A stretch of DNA of 64,000 bases from the NCBI GenBank assembly GCA_963756575.1, contig CAVWOM010000005.1, positions 1-64,000 on the forward strand. The letters are read 5' to 3'. This DNA comes from Palsa-504 sp963756575. GTDB taxonomy: Bacteria > Actinomycetota > Actinomycetes > Streptosporangiales > Streptosporangiaceae. This document shows, one piece after another, positions 17,128-25,219 of this stretch. How positions within the stretch are numbered: the stretch's first letter is position 1; every line of letters starts with the position of its first letter. The position numbers were made by a program, and so were the translations under genes. Below the pieces are notes generated by a model, which was given only the letters and a program-made list of their open reading frames with translations, had not been told where the DNA came from and did not search any database.

Positions 17128-17506
17128 TCGCTTACTCTCAGTACGAGCCCCCTTGACCTGCGATGACGCCATCTCTAAGGGCGCTTCGTCTCGTTTCGGG
17201 TATGCGGCTATGTGCGGTCGCAAGCGTCAGCATGCGGCAGGCGTAACAAATACGCTGCCAGATCAGCCGGTGCGCATGCTGTAACGCTGCCTACCTAACC
17301 GCGTCCTTCGGACGCAAGCCCTACGGCGCGGCGACTGCCACGCTCCGCGGCGTACCCCAGTCGTGGTGGGAATCGCCGGGTTGGGGCTCGAGACGATCGT
17401 CTAGGCTAGCCGTTCCAGCTAACGGGCATCTGGCGAGCGGAGAAGCCCAGGCGCCACGAAACCAGCCGAACCAGACCTGGCGTAGCCGCTGCACCGGCAC
17501 CCTCTC
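17128..17506. other. No gene recognised
   Basis: Lies between scar C and the IS3 element. A small perfect hairpin GCGTCC-TTC-GGACGC occurs near 17300. A minus-strand frame across the IS border has no start of its own. Confidence 0.45.
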
Positions 17507-17581
17507 TGTCAAACTCGTGTGAGACAAGGGACGTAGAGATCCTTCTGAGGTAGAGCAGGGCGAGACGGGACCACCGAGACA

Positions 17582-18019
17582 GTGACGATGACCCTCGCTG
17601 ACCAGGCCGCGATGACCGGGCATGATGGTCAGGTGACCTCCAGCCAGCCGGAGCGGCCGAAGCGGCGGACGTTCACCGCGGCGTACAAGGCGCGGATCCT
17701 GGCCGAGTACGACGCGCTGCCTGACGGCAGCCCGCAGCGTGGCGAGCTGATGCGCCGCGAGCGGCTCTACCATTCCCATCTCGAGCACTGGCGGCATCAG
17801 CAGGAAAAGGGCACCCTGCCTGCCACGGCGGGGAAACCGGGAAAGAGCGCCGAGGCGGAGGAACTGGCCCGGCTGCAGGCGGAGAACAAGAAGCTGACGG
17901 CGCGGAACCACAAGCTGGAGTCCGATCTGGGCAAGACCAGGACCGCGCTGGACATCGCGGGAAAAGCATTCGCGCTGCTGGAGAACATCTCAGGCAGCGC
18001 GGATTCCGGCGGGAACTGA
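17582..18019 (+). CDS. IS3 OrfA, transposase N-terminal part
   Basis: The 145-residue product has the OrfA helix-turn-helix (RRTFTAAYKARILAEYDALP, RGELMRRERLYHSHLEHWRH) and a C-terminal coiled coil (LARLQAENKKLTARNHKLES) that lets OrfA and the OrfAB fusion dimerise. It starts inside the left IS end. Before its stop it contains G-GGA-AAA in the correct phase for -1 frameshifting into OrfB. OrfA alone usually acts as a DNA-binding modulator. Confidence 0.9.
   Translation: MTMTLADQAAMTGHDGQVTSSQPERPKRRTFTAAYKARILAEYDALPDGSPQRGELMRRERLYHSHLEHWRHQQEKGTLPATAGKPGKSAEAEELARLQAENKKLTARNHKLESDLGKTRTALDIAGKAFALLENISGSADSGGN
17959..17965 (+). other. Slippery heptamer GGGAAAA for -1 frameshifting between OrfA and OrfB
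   Basis: The zero-frame codons are GCG GGA AAA, which fits X XXY YYZ exactly. After a -1 slip the reading continues without a stop through SIRAAGEHLRQRGFRRELN into the OrfB frame. The OrfA stop is 54 bases downstream. This would make the OrfAB fusion transposase typical of IS3 elements. Confidence 0.7.
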
Positions 18020-18048
18020 ACCAGGTCATCGACGCGCATTTCCCGCAG

Positions 18049-19059
18049 ATGGAGGCGGCGATCGGTATCTCCGGCGCCTGCCGGGTGCTCGGGAAATCCC
18101 GGGCCACGCTGCACCGGCAGCGCAATCCCGCGCCTCCGGTGCCGCCGGCGGAAAGGAAGGAGTTCCGTCACCCGGCGGAATTGTCACCGGAAGAAAAGCA
18201 GGCCGTGCTGGCGGTGCTGGACTCGCCCCGGTTCGCGGACAAGGCCGTCGCGCAGGCCTACACGATCTTGCTGGACGGGGGCTGCTACCTGTGCTCCCAG
18301 GCCACGATGCACCGGCTGCTGCGCGAACGCGGCACCAGCGGCGAGCGCCGGGCCCAGGCCGTACACCCGGCGCGGAAGAAACCCGAACTGCTCGCCACCG
18401 CACCGGACCAGGTGTGGAGCTGGGACATCACGAAACTGAAAGGACCCGCGCGGGGAATCTGGTACCTGCTGTATGTCATCCTCGACATCTACTCACGGAA
18501 AGCCATTCACTGGGAGATCTGGCCCACGGAGACCGGCACCCTGGCGAAAGAGTTCATCGAGCACGCCATAAGCGCCAACGGCGGCATCGCCCCGAAAGCG
18601 GTGCACGCCGACCGCGGCACCTCGATGACCTCTAACACCGTCGCCGGCCTCTACGCCAGGCTGAACATCGCCCAGTCCCACTCCCGGCCGCACGTATCCG
18701 ACGACAACCCCTACTCAGAGGCGCAGTTCAAGACCCTCAAGTACTGCCCCGCATTCCCCGGCGAATTCGGCTCCATCCAGGACGCGAACGTCTTCTGCGG
18801 AGCCTTCTTCACCTACTACAACACCGAGCACCGGCACTCCGGCATCTCCATGCACACCCCCGCATCGGTGCACGACGGCACCTGGACCCTGGTCCAAGCC
18901 CGCCGCGCCGCGACCCTCCAGGCCGCCTACCAGGCGCACCCAGAGCGGTTCCGGGGCGGCTGCCCGCAGCCGAAGGACCTGCCCGCCAGGGTATGGATTA
19001 ACGAGCCACCAGCGACCATCGAGACCAGCACCTCACCACAAACCACACAAGCAGCTTGA
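18049..19059 (+). CDS. IS3 OrfB, transposase catalytic part
   Basis: The 336-residue frame holds the rve/integrase core. The DDE residues are Asp in VWSWDITKL, Asp in VHADRGTSMTS and Glu in NPYSEAQFKTLKY. The N-terminal helices (GISGACRVLGKSRATLHRQR) form the usual HTH_21 segment. The first ATG in this frame is at 18049, but the frame is open further up to the slippery site, so the working enzyme is more likely the OrfAB fusion. No internal break was seen. Confidence 0.92.
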   Translation: MEAAIGISGACRVLGKSRATLHRQRNPAPPVPPAERKEFRHPAELSPEEKQAVLAVLDSPRFADKAVAQAYTILLDGGCYLCSQATMHRLLRERGTSGERRAQAVHPARKKPELLATAPDQVWSWDITKLKGPARGIWYLLYVILDIYSRKAIHWEIWPTETGTLAKEFIEHAISANGGIAPKAVHADRGTSMTSNTVAGLYARLNIAQSHSRPHVSDDNPYSEAQFKTLKYCPAFPGEFGSIQDANVFCGAFFTYYNTEHRHSGISMHTPASVHDGTWTLVQARRAATLQAAYQAHPERFRGGCPQPKDLPARVWINEPPATIETSTSPQTTQAA

Positions 19060-19078
19060 TGTCTCGAGGAGTTTGACA

Positions 19079-19229
19079 GGCTCCGGCAGTGCCGCCACCA
19101 GCGACCCCGGACCGAGCAGCTAGTGACATTGCGGTGTGAACCAGCATGATGACCGCAGCGTCCACACACCGGTATCTCGTCTCCGACGTGGACTCCGGGT
19201 ACCCAGGTGTACTCAACCCCGTGGCTCAT
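19079..19229 (-). pseudogene. Small gene with a possible zinc motif, truncated by the IS3 element
   Basis: The ATG at 19229 has GGAGGAG ten bases upstream, the best ribosome binding site in this stretch. The frame reads MSHGVEYTWVPGVHVGDEIP, then VCGRCGHHAGSHRNVTSC, with a CxxC, neighbouring His and a further Cys that could hold a zinc ion, and enters the IS end after 50 codons. The rest of the gene was not identified on the far side of the IS. No family recognised. Confidence 0.5.
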
Positions 19230-19297
19230 CTCGACTCTCCTCCACCTAGGGGAAAACCCTCAACCATCTTTCTTTGAGGCACTCGTCCCCTATGTAC

Positions 19298-19320
19298 TAC
19301 AGTATATACCTACATTGTAG
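19298..19320. promoter_or_regulatory. AT-rich promoter and operator-like region of the truncated gene
   Basis: TATACT (minus strand, 19306-19301) could be a -10 element for the gene starting at 19229. An 11-bp palindrome CTACATTGTAG at 19310-19320 and the related word CTACAG at 19298-19303 surround it. Repressors of several families use such short AT-rich dyads. The regulator is unknown. Confidence 0.4.
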
Positions 19321-20005
19321 ACCCCGGACGCTGAGCTGGATAAGGAGCGGAAAGTGGCCTACCGCCGGGCTGGGCGCTGAGCGCCTGCAGGTCGTCTCCG
19401 GGGTGATGCGTCTTGCCGGAGAAGCACTCCGATGCGAGCTACCGGCCGCAAGCCAGCTTTGGCCGGGACGGCGAAAAGATAATGATGACCGTTCCCAGGG
19501 TCTACTTCCTGGCCTTCTTGAACCCCTCACAGGGACAACCGGACCCAGCCCTTACCGCCAGGTTGGGCAGCCTCTTGTACCGTAGGTGAGCCAATGACGG
19601 AACTCGACTGGTTTACCGCTCATGCCGCCGACGGGTCTTCCTGGATTGCCGTGGTGCGCTGGCGTCCCCGTCCGTCGTGCCTGCCGCATGGGGATCGTCG
19701 CCCTGGTGGTGGTGGAGCTGATCGAGGGTCGCGGCGCAGGAGTGAACGGAAGCCCGCGGGGACACCCGGATGCCGCCGGGCTCGAGGACCGGGTTCCGGG
19801 ATGGCCGGGCTGCCGGCCGGGTGCCGCCGACCCCGGGGCGGTCCAGGGCCGGGAGCGCGGACGGCAGCCCGGAATTATCGACTGGGCCCCGGATTCCGGC
19901 AGGCGGCCGGACGCCCGTAAACGTCGCGGTCGAGCCGGCCGGCGCGGGTCCCGGGTCGCCGGATATCGAGGGCGCGGCTGTCCGGTGAGTCGCACGGTCG
20001 TGGCA
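19321..20005. other. Possible remnants of two small genes; otherwise no gene recognised
   Basis: A plus-strand frame 19413-19589 (TTG start, 58 codons) reads like natural protein: EKHSDASYRPQASFGRDGEK and TVPRVYFLAFLNPSQGQPD. It is preceded directly by a TGA and so may be cut or frameshifted at its start. Four bases after it, ATG 19594 with GGTGAG upstream opens MTELDWFTAHAADGSSWIAV, which soon becomes low-complexity. Neither could be assigned. The rest up to the TetR gene looks non-coding. Confidence 0.3.
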
Positions 20006-20632
20006 TCATCGGGCTGAGTTGCTGTCAGGCCGGTGTGCCAGTGCCGTGAGTGCCAGGCAGGACTGCCGGGCGAGGTCAGCGAGGCCGGGAGCATCTGCTG
20101 TGAACGGCTCGCGGACGCCGAGCCCGGTGAGCACCGCCTTGACTGCCTTGGCGATCGCCATCGCTTCCTGGGCAGAGGTGCGGTCCGACGGTTGCGCGGG
20201 GTCGATGACCCGGTTCTGGAGCAGCTGCGCCAGCTGGCTGAGCTCGGCTTGGAGCATCTCGGCCAGCCGCAGCCGCAGGTCCTCGTTTTCCATGGCGGAC
20301 AGCAGCAGCTGATACTCGAAAGCGGCTTTGGTCGGCGGGTAGCTGCTGTAGGTCTCTAGCCAGGCCTGCACATACTGGTCGATCAGGGGGGCCAACGGCA
20401 GGGCAGGGTCGAATCCGCTGACCGGCAGGTCCACCCGGGCGACTTCGCCGGCGAGGACGGCCACGAGCAGATCGCTCTTGCTGCCGAAGATCGAGTAGAT
20501 CGCACCGGTCGTCAGGCCTGCCGCTTCGGCAATGGCATCAAGCCGGGCCCCTGTGCCCTCGCGGGCGATAAGGGCGGTCGCAGCGGCGAGCAGCGCACGC
20601 CGGTTGGCCTCTTTCGCGTCCGCCCGTCTCAT
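20006..20632 (-). CDS. TetR-family transcriptional regulator
   Basis: The 208-residue product starts with the TetR helix-turn-helix: RRALLAAATALIAREGTGAR, LDAIAEAAGLTTGAIYSIFG, SKSDLLVAVLAGE (residues 10-60). A variable ligand-binding domain follows. It is divergent from an alpha/beta hydrolase gene. The 200-base interval has a 32-bp dyad 43 bases from its start, so it likely represses both itself and the hydrolase. The ligand is unknown, possibly a substrate or product of the hydrolase. Confidence 0.93.
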   Translation of the reverse strand: MRRADAKEANRRALLAAATALIAREGTGARLDAIAEAAGLTTGAIYSIFGSKSDLLVAVLAGEVARVDLPVSGFDPALPLAPLIDQYVQAWLETYSSYPPTKAAFEYQLLLSAMENEDLRLRLAEMLQAELSQLAQLLQNRVIDPAQPSDRTSAQEAMAIAKAVKAVLTGLGVREPFTADAPGLADLARQSCLALTALAHRPDSNSAR

Positions 20633-20675
20633 GAGCCTCCTCCGCCAGTTGACGGTTTCGCCAGCCGTCCTTTAC

Positions 20676-20707
20676 CGTAATCTTATTACTAGAATAATCA
20701 GATTACG
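20676..20707. promoter_or_regulatory. TetR-type operator dyad
   Basis: CGTAATCT (20676-20683) and AGATTACG (20700-20707) are perfect inverted arms, with matching ATTA and TAAT inside them. It is AT-rich, 32 bp long and located between the divergent TetR and hydrolase genes, the expected place for a TetR binding site. Confidence 0.7.
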
Positions 20708-20833
20708 ATAATGATAGGCCCCGTCAGCGCACCGCGGCACCGGCTTGCTGGAAAGCGAGCCTGGCAGGGTGACCCCGGACGCGGCGGCCGGTCGCAGCAC
20801 ACCTTTGACACACCGAGCAAGGGAGCGGACCTC

Positions 20834-21748
20834 ATGGCTGCCCAGGTCGCCTGTCTCGATCAAACCGTCCATCTCGCTGACGGCAGGGTCCTCGGTTACG
20901 CCGAATACGGCCCCGCAGCCGGACCGCCGCTGCTCCTGTTCCACGGCCTGCCGGGCTCGCGGCTCGCCGTCCCGGAGCTGTGGCCGGGGCAACCCGCTAC
21001 GGTCCGGGTCATCGCTCCCGACCGGCCGGGCATGGGGATGTCCACGTTCCAGCCGGGCCGGCGCCTGACGGACTGGGCAGACGATATCGGTCAGCTCACC
21101 GATGCACTGGGGATCAACCGGTTCCTCGTCGCCGGCTTCTCGGGCGGCGCCCCTCATGCCCTGGCGGTAGCCCATGGCCTGCCCGGCCGGGTGATCGCCG
21201 CAGGCTGCATTGCCGGCGCCGGGCCGGTCAGCACCCCCGGTGCCCGCAAGGCACTCAGGCACGCCAATCCCTCCAACCGGCTGATCTTCGCCGTCGCCCG
21301 GAAGACACCCGGATTGCTGTGGCCGGTGATAGCCCAGCATGCCCGCGCCATCAAGCGCCACCCGGGGAAGGTTATCGACGCCGCCGCGCGTGCCAGGAGC
21401 CTGCCAGGAGCCGACCGGCAGGCCCTGACCGACCCCCGCCTGCGGGCACAGATGATAGAGGCTGCTCCCGAGGCCTTCCGCCAGGGCCTGAAAGGCACCA
21501 TGCACGAGGCACGCATTTGTGCCCAGCCGTGGGGATTCGACCCCGCCGCCATCAAGCCCCCTGTGCACATCTGGCACGGCGACCAGGACACCAACGTGCC
21601 CGTCGCGATGGCGCAGCACCTCGCCGGGCAGATACCCGGCAGCAGCCTGACGATCTACCCCGGAGAAGGCCACCTGATCGTGCCGAAGCACTGGAACGAA
21701 ATCGCCGGCACTTTGCTGGCGGCCCGCCGGACCCCTGACCGCAGCTGA
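20834..21748 (+). CDS. Alpha/beta hydrolase
   Basis: The 304-residue product has the oxyanion segment FHGLPGSR (about residue 36-43), nucleophile Ser103 in VAGFSGGAPHA, the acid in WHGDQDTNVPV and the His in YPGEGHLIV. No signal peptide is present. ATG 20834 is chosen because the family begins with a strand such as VHLADGRVLGYAEYG shortly after. Control by the divergent TetR protein is likely, given the operator-like dyad at 20676. The substrate is unknown; similar enzymes act on esters, lactones or epoxides. Confidence 0.88.
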   Translation: MAAQVACLDQTVHLADGRVLGYAEYGPAAGPPLLLFHGLPGSRLAVPELWPGQPATVRVIAPDRPGMGMSTFQPGRRLTDWADDIGQLTDALGINRFLVAGFSGGAPHALAVAHGLPGRVIAAGCIAGAGPVSTPGARKALRHANPSNRLIFAVARKTPGLLWPVIAQHARAIKRHPGKVIDAAARARSLPGADRQALTDPRLRAQMIEAAPEAFRQGLKGTMHEARICAQPWGFDPAAIKPPVHIWHGDQDTNVPVAMAQHLAGQIPGSSLTIYPGEGHLIVPKHWNEIAGTLLAARRTPDRS

Positions 21749-21999
21749 CCCTCGGCACCGCCTGCCAGGTACTGAAGCGACCAGCTGGCTAGCGACACCC
21801 GGCCCGCCCCCGTTGACGGGCTATCAGATCCTTTCCCGGGATATGAGCGCGGCTGACTCCGGCAGCGCAGAAGCAGATGATCTGCGCGCCGCGATCCATG
21901 CGGCGGACCCAGTTCTAGCCGCTCCGAATCGGCGATCCGGTCACTGCCTTGCTCCAGAATGTCCGGACCTGCCGCAGGCTCGCTACTCCACGGCGGCCA

Positions 22000-22018
22000 G
22001 GTGACATTTCATGTCACC
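22000..22018. terminator. Hairpin, possible terminator or operator
   Basis: GGTGACAT and ATGTCACC form a perfect 8-bp stem with a three-base loop, about 250 bases after the hydrolase gene. No T-run follows. TGTCACC is repeated once more just after it (22023-22029). Confidence 0.35.
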
Positions 22019-22104
22019 GTGCTGTCACCTCCCATTCGGTAAGACAAGTCGCAGATGGGAGAACAGGAGAAGGGCACAATGATCCTGCTCGGTTTCCTAA
22101 GGAG

Positions 22105-22122
22105 GCCCCCACCCGCCCCACC
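22105..22122 (+). repeat. Fragment H of the tRNA-Met acceptor end
   Basis: GCCCCCACCCGCCCCACC repeats the last 18 bases of the scar core with one insertion, without anticodon loop or arm. It is short enough that chance cannot be excluded, but it lies in line and in the same direction as the other copies. Confidence 0.35.
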
Positions 22123-22258
22123 TGCAGTTTCACCAGTGGTTTCGGCCACGCGGAACGAGGACCTCGACGGCCGACCTTAAGCCGCGGTCGATGGCTGAGA
22201 CACGGAACGGTTAGGCGCGCCTGTCCACGCTGTCTGGAGCCGTCTCGTGCCGAATCGC

Positions 22259-22657
22259 TTAGCTGCGGAGGACGTTACGGCATATAACCAGCGTCGGCCG
22301 GATGTCCGCGGAGCTGATGCCGTGATGGGTCACGAAGCGAACCAAATCCGGACCGTATTCTCCGCCGAGCAACCCTGGCCCGAGTATCCGGTGAGGAAGT
22401 CGGTCGCGTGCATGTTCTTCAACCGGAAATACGCGATGTTGGTCTGGTCCCTGCTGAGGTCACAGTCGATCCCCGGCATCTCGGCCACGCCCTTGGCCGG
22501 CGAGCGCGTTTTCATGGTCATCGGCCAGCCGCCCCGTCATTGTCGCCAGGGCCACCAGGCCAGCGGCGGCTAGGACACCGGCCTGCCGCATACCCCCTCC
22601 CAGCATCTTGCGCCGGCGTCTGGCTTGCCTGATCTTCCCCGCTGGTCCGCACAGCAT
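22259..22657 (-). pseudogene. Low-specificity L-threonine aldolase, 3' remnant with frameshifts
   Basis: Three minus-strand frames in series give the C-terminal third of a threonine aldolase: RKMLGGGMRQAGVLAAAGLV and MTGRLADDHENA; then KGVAEMPGIDCDLSRDQTNI and AYFRLKN; then VRFVTHHGISSADIRPTLVI and CRNVL up to a TAA at 22261-22259. The PLP-binding lysine region and everything before it are missing. The break on the 5' side coincides with the start of scar D, so the gene was probably cut by the integration or deletion that made the scar. At least two indels prevent translation. Confidence 0.75.
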
Positions 22658-22666
22658 GCCGCGGCC

Positions 22667-22812
22667 GTGGACCGGGCCATCTGTGCAACCAGTGCGCTCA
22701 GGGTCATCGGCGGCACAACTCCGTGGTATCCGTGCAGCTAGCGCGAATAATGCATGAAGTCGTACTTCTCATAATCCGCCGGTCGTGGGTTCGAGCCCCA
22801 CCCCGCCCCACC
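22667..22812 (+). repeat. att-like scar D: arm plus 3' half of tRNA-Met(CAT)
   Basis: Core 22768-22812 starts CTCATAATCCGCC, keeps a perfect T arm (GGTCGTGGGTTCGAGCCCC) and has one extra C in the acceptor strand. The arm has one GTGGACCG and the words GGTCATCGGCGG and GTGGTATCCGTGCAGCTA shared with C and E. Confidence 0.75.
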
Positions 22813-23048
22813 CGCCTCACCCTAGTGCGGAACGATGGCTCTTCCACCCCGTCGAGATCGTGTCGGCGGGGTTCGTCGTCTCGAGGGAGCAGGAAGAGGG
22901 CCGAACCGGGCGGCGAGGACCAGCGCCCGTCCGCACCGCCAACCTGGACCACGTGCCCGCAGACGTCGCCTACCGCGCCGTCTCCGAGATCCGGGCCACG
23001 CTCGCCGGACAGGCATCACAGACCGGCGCCGCCGGATGCGGGTGGCCA

Positions 23049-24224
23049 TCAGGGTTTGAGGACGACCTTCTCGCAGTCGTCCCGCTTGTTCTTGAAGATC
23101 TCGAAGCCGCGTTCCGCTTCGGCGAGCGGCAGGGTATGGGTGATGACCCGGGTCGGATCGATCTCCCCGCGCTCGATGCGCTGCAGCAGCGGCCTCATGT
23201 AGCGCTGCACGTGGCATTGCCCGGTACGCAGGGTCAGCGACCGGTTCATCCACGCGCCGGCGGGGAACTTGTCCAGCAAGCCGCCGTACACGCCGATCAC
23301 CGAGACCACGCCGCCGCTGCGGCACGACAGGATCGCCTGGCGCAGCGCGTGCGGCCGGTCGGTCTCCGACCGTACGGCCTGCTTGGCCCGGTCGTACGCG
23401 CCGATGTGCGCGCTACCGTGGGTGGCCTCTAGGCCGACCGCGTCGATGCACTTGTCCGGTCCCCGTCCACCGGTCAGTTCCAGCAGCCGGGACCGCACGT
23501 CGACCTCCTCGAAGTTCACCGGCATGTGGCCCGCCCGGTCCGCCATCTGCAGCCGGTACGGCTCCTTGTCGATCGCGATGACCAGCGCGGCGCCGAGCAC
23601 CCGGGCGCTGTCCATGGCGAACTGGCCGACCGGGCCGGCGCCCCACACCGCCACCACGTCGCCGGACTGGATGTCGCACATCTCGGCACCCATATAGCCG
23701 GTGGGCAAGATGTCGGAAAGGAACAGCACCTGCTCGTCGGTCAGATCGGACTCGATCTTCAGCGGCCCGACGTCGGCGAACGGCACCCGCGCGTACTGTG
23801 CCTGGCCGCCCGCGAAGCCGCCGGTCAAATGTGAATAACCGAATATCCCGGCGAGCGGGTGACCGAACATCTTCTCCGCGATCCCGGCGTTGGGGTTGGA
23901 GTTCTCGCAGCAGGAGTACAGCTCGGCGGCGCAGGCGCCGCACGCGCCGCAGGCGATCGGGAACGGCACGACGACCCGGTCCCCGATGCGCAGCCGATCG
24001 GGATCGACGCCCGGGCCGACCTCGATCACCTCACCCATGAACTCGTGGCCCATGACGTCGCCGTCCTGCATCGTGGGCACATACCCGTCGACCAGGTGCA
24101 GGTCCGAGCCGCAGATCGCGGTGGAGGTGATCCGCACGATCGCATCGCGCTTGTTCAAGATCTTCGGGTCCGGCACGTCCCGGACCTCGACCTTATTGCG
24201 ACCTGCCCAGGTGTTTGCCCTCAT
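23049..24224 (-). CDS. Zinc-dependent dehydrogenase of the formaldehyde-dehydrogenase type
   Basis: The 391-residue product is a medium-chain dehydrogenase. Catalytic zinc ligands are Cys38 (AICGSDLH), His60-Glu61 (MGHEFMGEV) and a later Cys; a structural-zinc loop is suggested by CGACGACAAELYSC. The Rossmann signature is VWGAGPVGQFAMDSARVLGA. Its long insertion and overall layout fit glutathione-independent formaldehyde dehydrogenase-like enzymes, which oxidise alcohols or dismute aldehydes using NAD. ATG 24224 overlaps the stop of the preceding gene by four bases, so the two are translated together. The true substrate is not known. Confidence 0.9.
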   Translation of the reverse strand: MRANTWAGRNKVEVRDVPDPKILNKRDAIVRITSTAICGSDLHLVDGYVPTMQDGDVMGHEFMGEVIEVGPGVDPDRLRIGDRVVVPFPIACGACGACAAELYSCCENSNPNAGIAEKMFGHPLAGIFGYSHLTGGFAGGQAQYARVPFADVGPLKIESDLTDEQVLFLSDILPTGYMGAEMCDIQSGDVVAVWGAGPVGQFAMDSARVLGAALVIAIDKEPYRLQMADRAGHMPVNFEEVDVRSRLLELTGGRGPDKCIDAVGLEATHGSAHIGAYDRAKQAVRSETDRPHALRQAILSCRSGGVVSVIGVYGGLLDKFPAGAWMNRSLTLRTGQCHVQRYMRPLLQRIERGEIDPTRVITHTLPLAEAERGFEIFKNKRDDCEKVVLKP

Positions 24225-25219
24225 GCGTCCGCTCCCTTCGCGAGCTCGGCGTCCGACAGCGGCTGTGCCGGATGCTGCGGGAATTCCTTCCGGGCCTGCT
24301 TGCCCCACGGCGCGCCGTCGGACCGGACCACCTCGCCCGTCTCCAGCACCTGCTTGAGCCGGCGCAGGTCGTCGTCGAGTTGCTGGTGCGGTTCCTCGCC
24401 GAAGTACTTGGCGACCGCCTTGCCGACCGCGCCGCCCGGAATGTCGTATACCAGGACGACGTGTACTTCGGTGCTCACACCGTCCGGAGCGGGCATGAAC
24501 CGGACCGTACCGGCGTTCGGCACGTCGGCCTTCCCGGTCGATTGCCACGCGATCTTCTCCGCGGGCACCTCATCGAAGATTTCCGCGTCCCACTCGACGT
24601 TCTTGCCAAACGGGGCGCCGGCGGACCAGTGGCTTGTACGGTCGCCGGTGGCGCGGACCTCCTTGAGATGAGCCATGAACGTCGGGAGGTTTTCCAGATC
24701 GCGCCAGAACGCGTAGACCTCCGGCGCGGGTTTGCGGATGGTAGTCGTGGCCGTCAGTTCCATCGATCCTCCTGTGCGTGAGCTCCGCACCGTCGGCACG
24801 GAGCCGGTCTCCTTCGACCGGGTGGCCTGCACGGCGGTCAGCAGGTCTACCGCCGTGATTCCGACGACGGCGCCGGTGACACCGACGAGCCGCCGCCGGC
24901 GGCGCCCGCTACGGTGGGCGATGGCCATCCCCAGCGTTGCCAGGTCCATCGCGTCGCCCGCGACCCGGGTCCACGCCCAGGCGCTCTTCCGCCGGCTTGT
25001 CAGGAGCCCGGCCGCGTGTACCAGCTCCCGCGCCCCGACGAGCGGCACCACCGCCCGGGACATCGGGGAGTCGTCCACGCCGCTGAGCTGGCGCACCGCG
25101 CCCGGCGCCGCCAGCTGTGCCACACCCAGACCCAGGCTCATCCAGCCGAGCCCACGCCCCCGGCGCTGCATCTCGTCCTGCCTGGCCTTCGTTGCCTCTC
25201 GGGTTCCGAGTCGAGTCAC
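24221..25219 (-). CDS. Membrane-anchored SRPBCC (cyclase/dehydrase) protein
   Basis: The 332-residue product has two parts. The N-terminal 150 residues are hydrophobic with helices near LGWMSLGLGVAQLAAPGAV and LVGVTGAVVGITAVDLLTAV. The C-terminal 180 residues are a START/SRPBCC domain (MELTATTTIRKPAPEVYAFW, ENLPTFMAHLKEVRATGD), which binds hydrophobic ligands. GTG 25219 is selected because GGAGG lies six bases upstream; longer frames have no such site. It is coupled to the zinc dehydrogenase, a pairing that suggests the two act on a lipid-like or aromatic substrate at the membrane (inference). Confidence 0.8.
   Translation of the reverse strand: MTRLGTREATKARQDEMQRRGRGLGWMSLGLGVAQLAAPGAVRQLSGVDDSPMSRAVVPLVGARELVHAAGLLTSRRKSAWAWTRVAGDAMDLATLGMAIAHRSGRRRRRLVGVTGAVVGITAVDLLTAVQATRSKETGSVPTVRSSRTGGSMELTATTTIRKPAPEVYAFWRDLENLPTFMAHLKEVRATGDRTSHWSAGAPFGKNVEWDAEIFDEVPAEKIAWQSTGKADVPNAGTVRFMPAPDGVSTEVHVVLVYDIPGGAVGKAVAKYFGEEPHQQLDDDLRRLKQVLETGEVVRSDGAPWGKQARKEFPQHPAQPLSDAELAKGADA

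Larger units (their letters stand above)
17507..19078 (+). mobile_element. IS3-family insertion sequence
   Basis: Ends are imperfect inverted repeats: TGTCAAACTCGTGTGAGACA at 17507-17526 and its counterpart TGTCTCGAGGAGTTTGACA at 19060-19078. Inside are OrfA (helix-turn-helix and leucine-zipper) and OrfB (rve integrase core), read in two frames joined by a GGGAAAA slippery heptamer. Size, 1.57 kb, is normal for IS3. No short target duplication could be seen. The right end interrupts a small gene with a good ribosome binding site (19079-19229). The element looks complete and possibly active. Confidence 0.9.
21749..22258. other. No gene recognised
   Basis: The stretch holds a hairpin GGTGACAT-TTC-ATGTCACC (22000-22018) and a short copy of the tRNA acceptor tail (22105-22122). 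A 63-codon frame at 21813 lacks a ribosome binding site and is not convincing. Confidence 0.45.
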
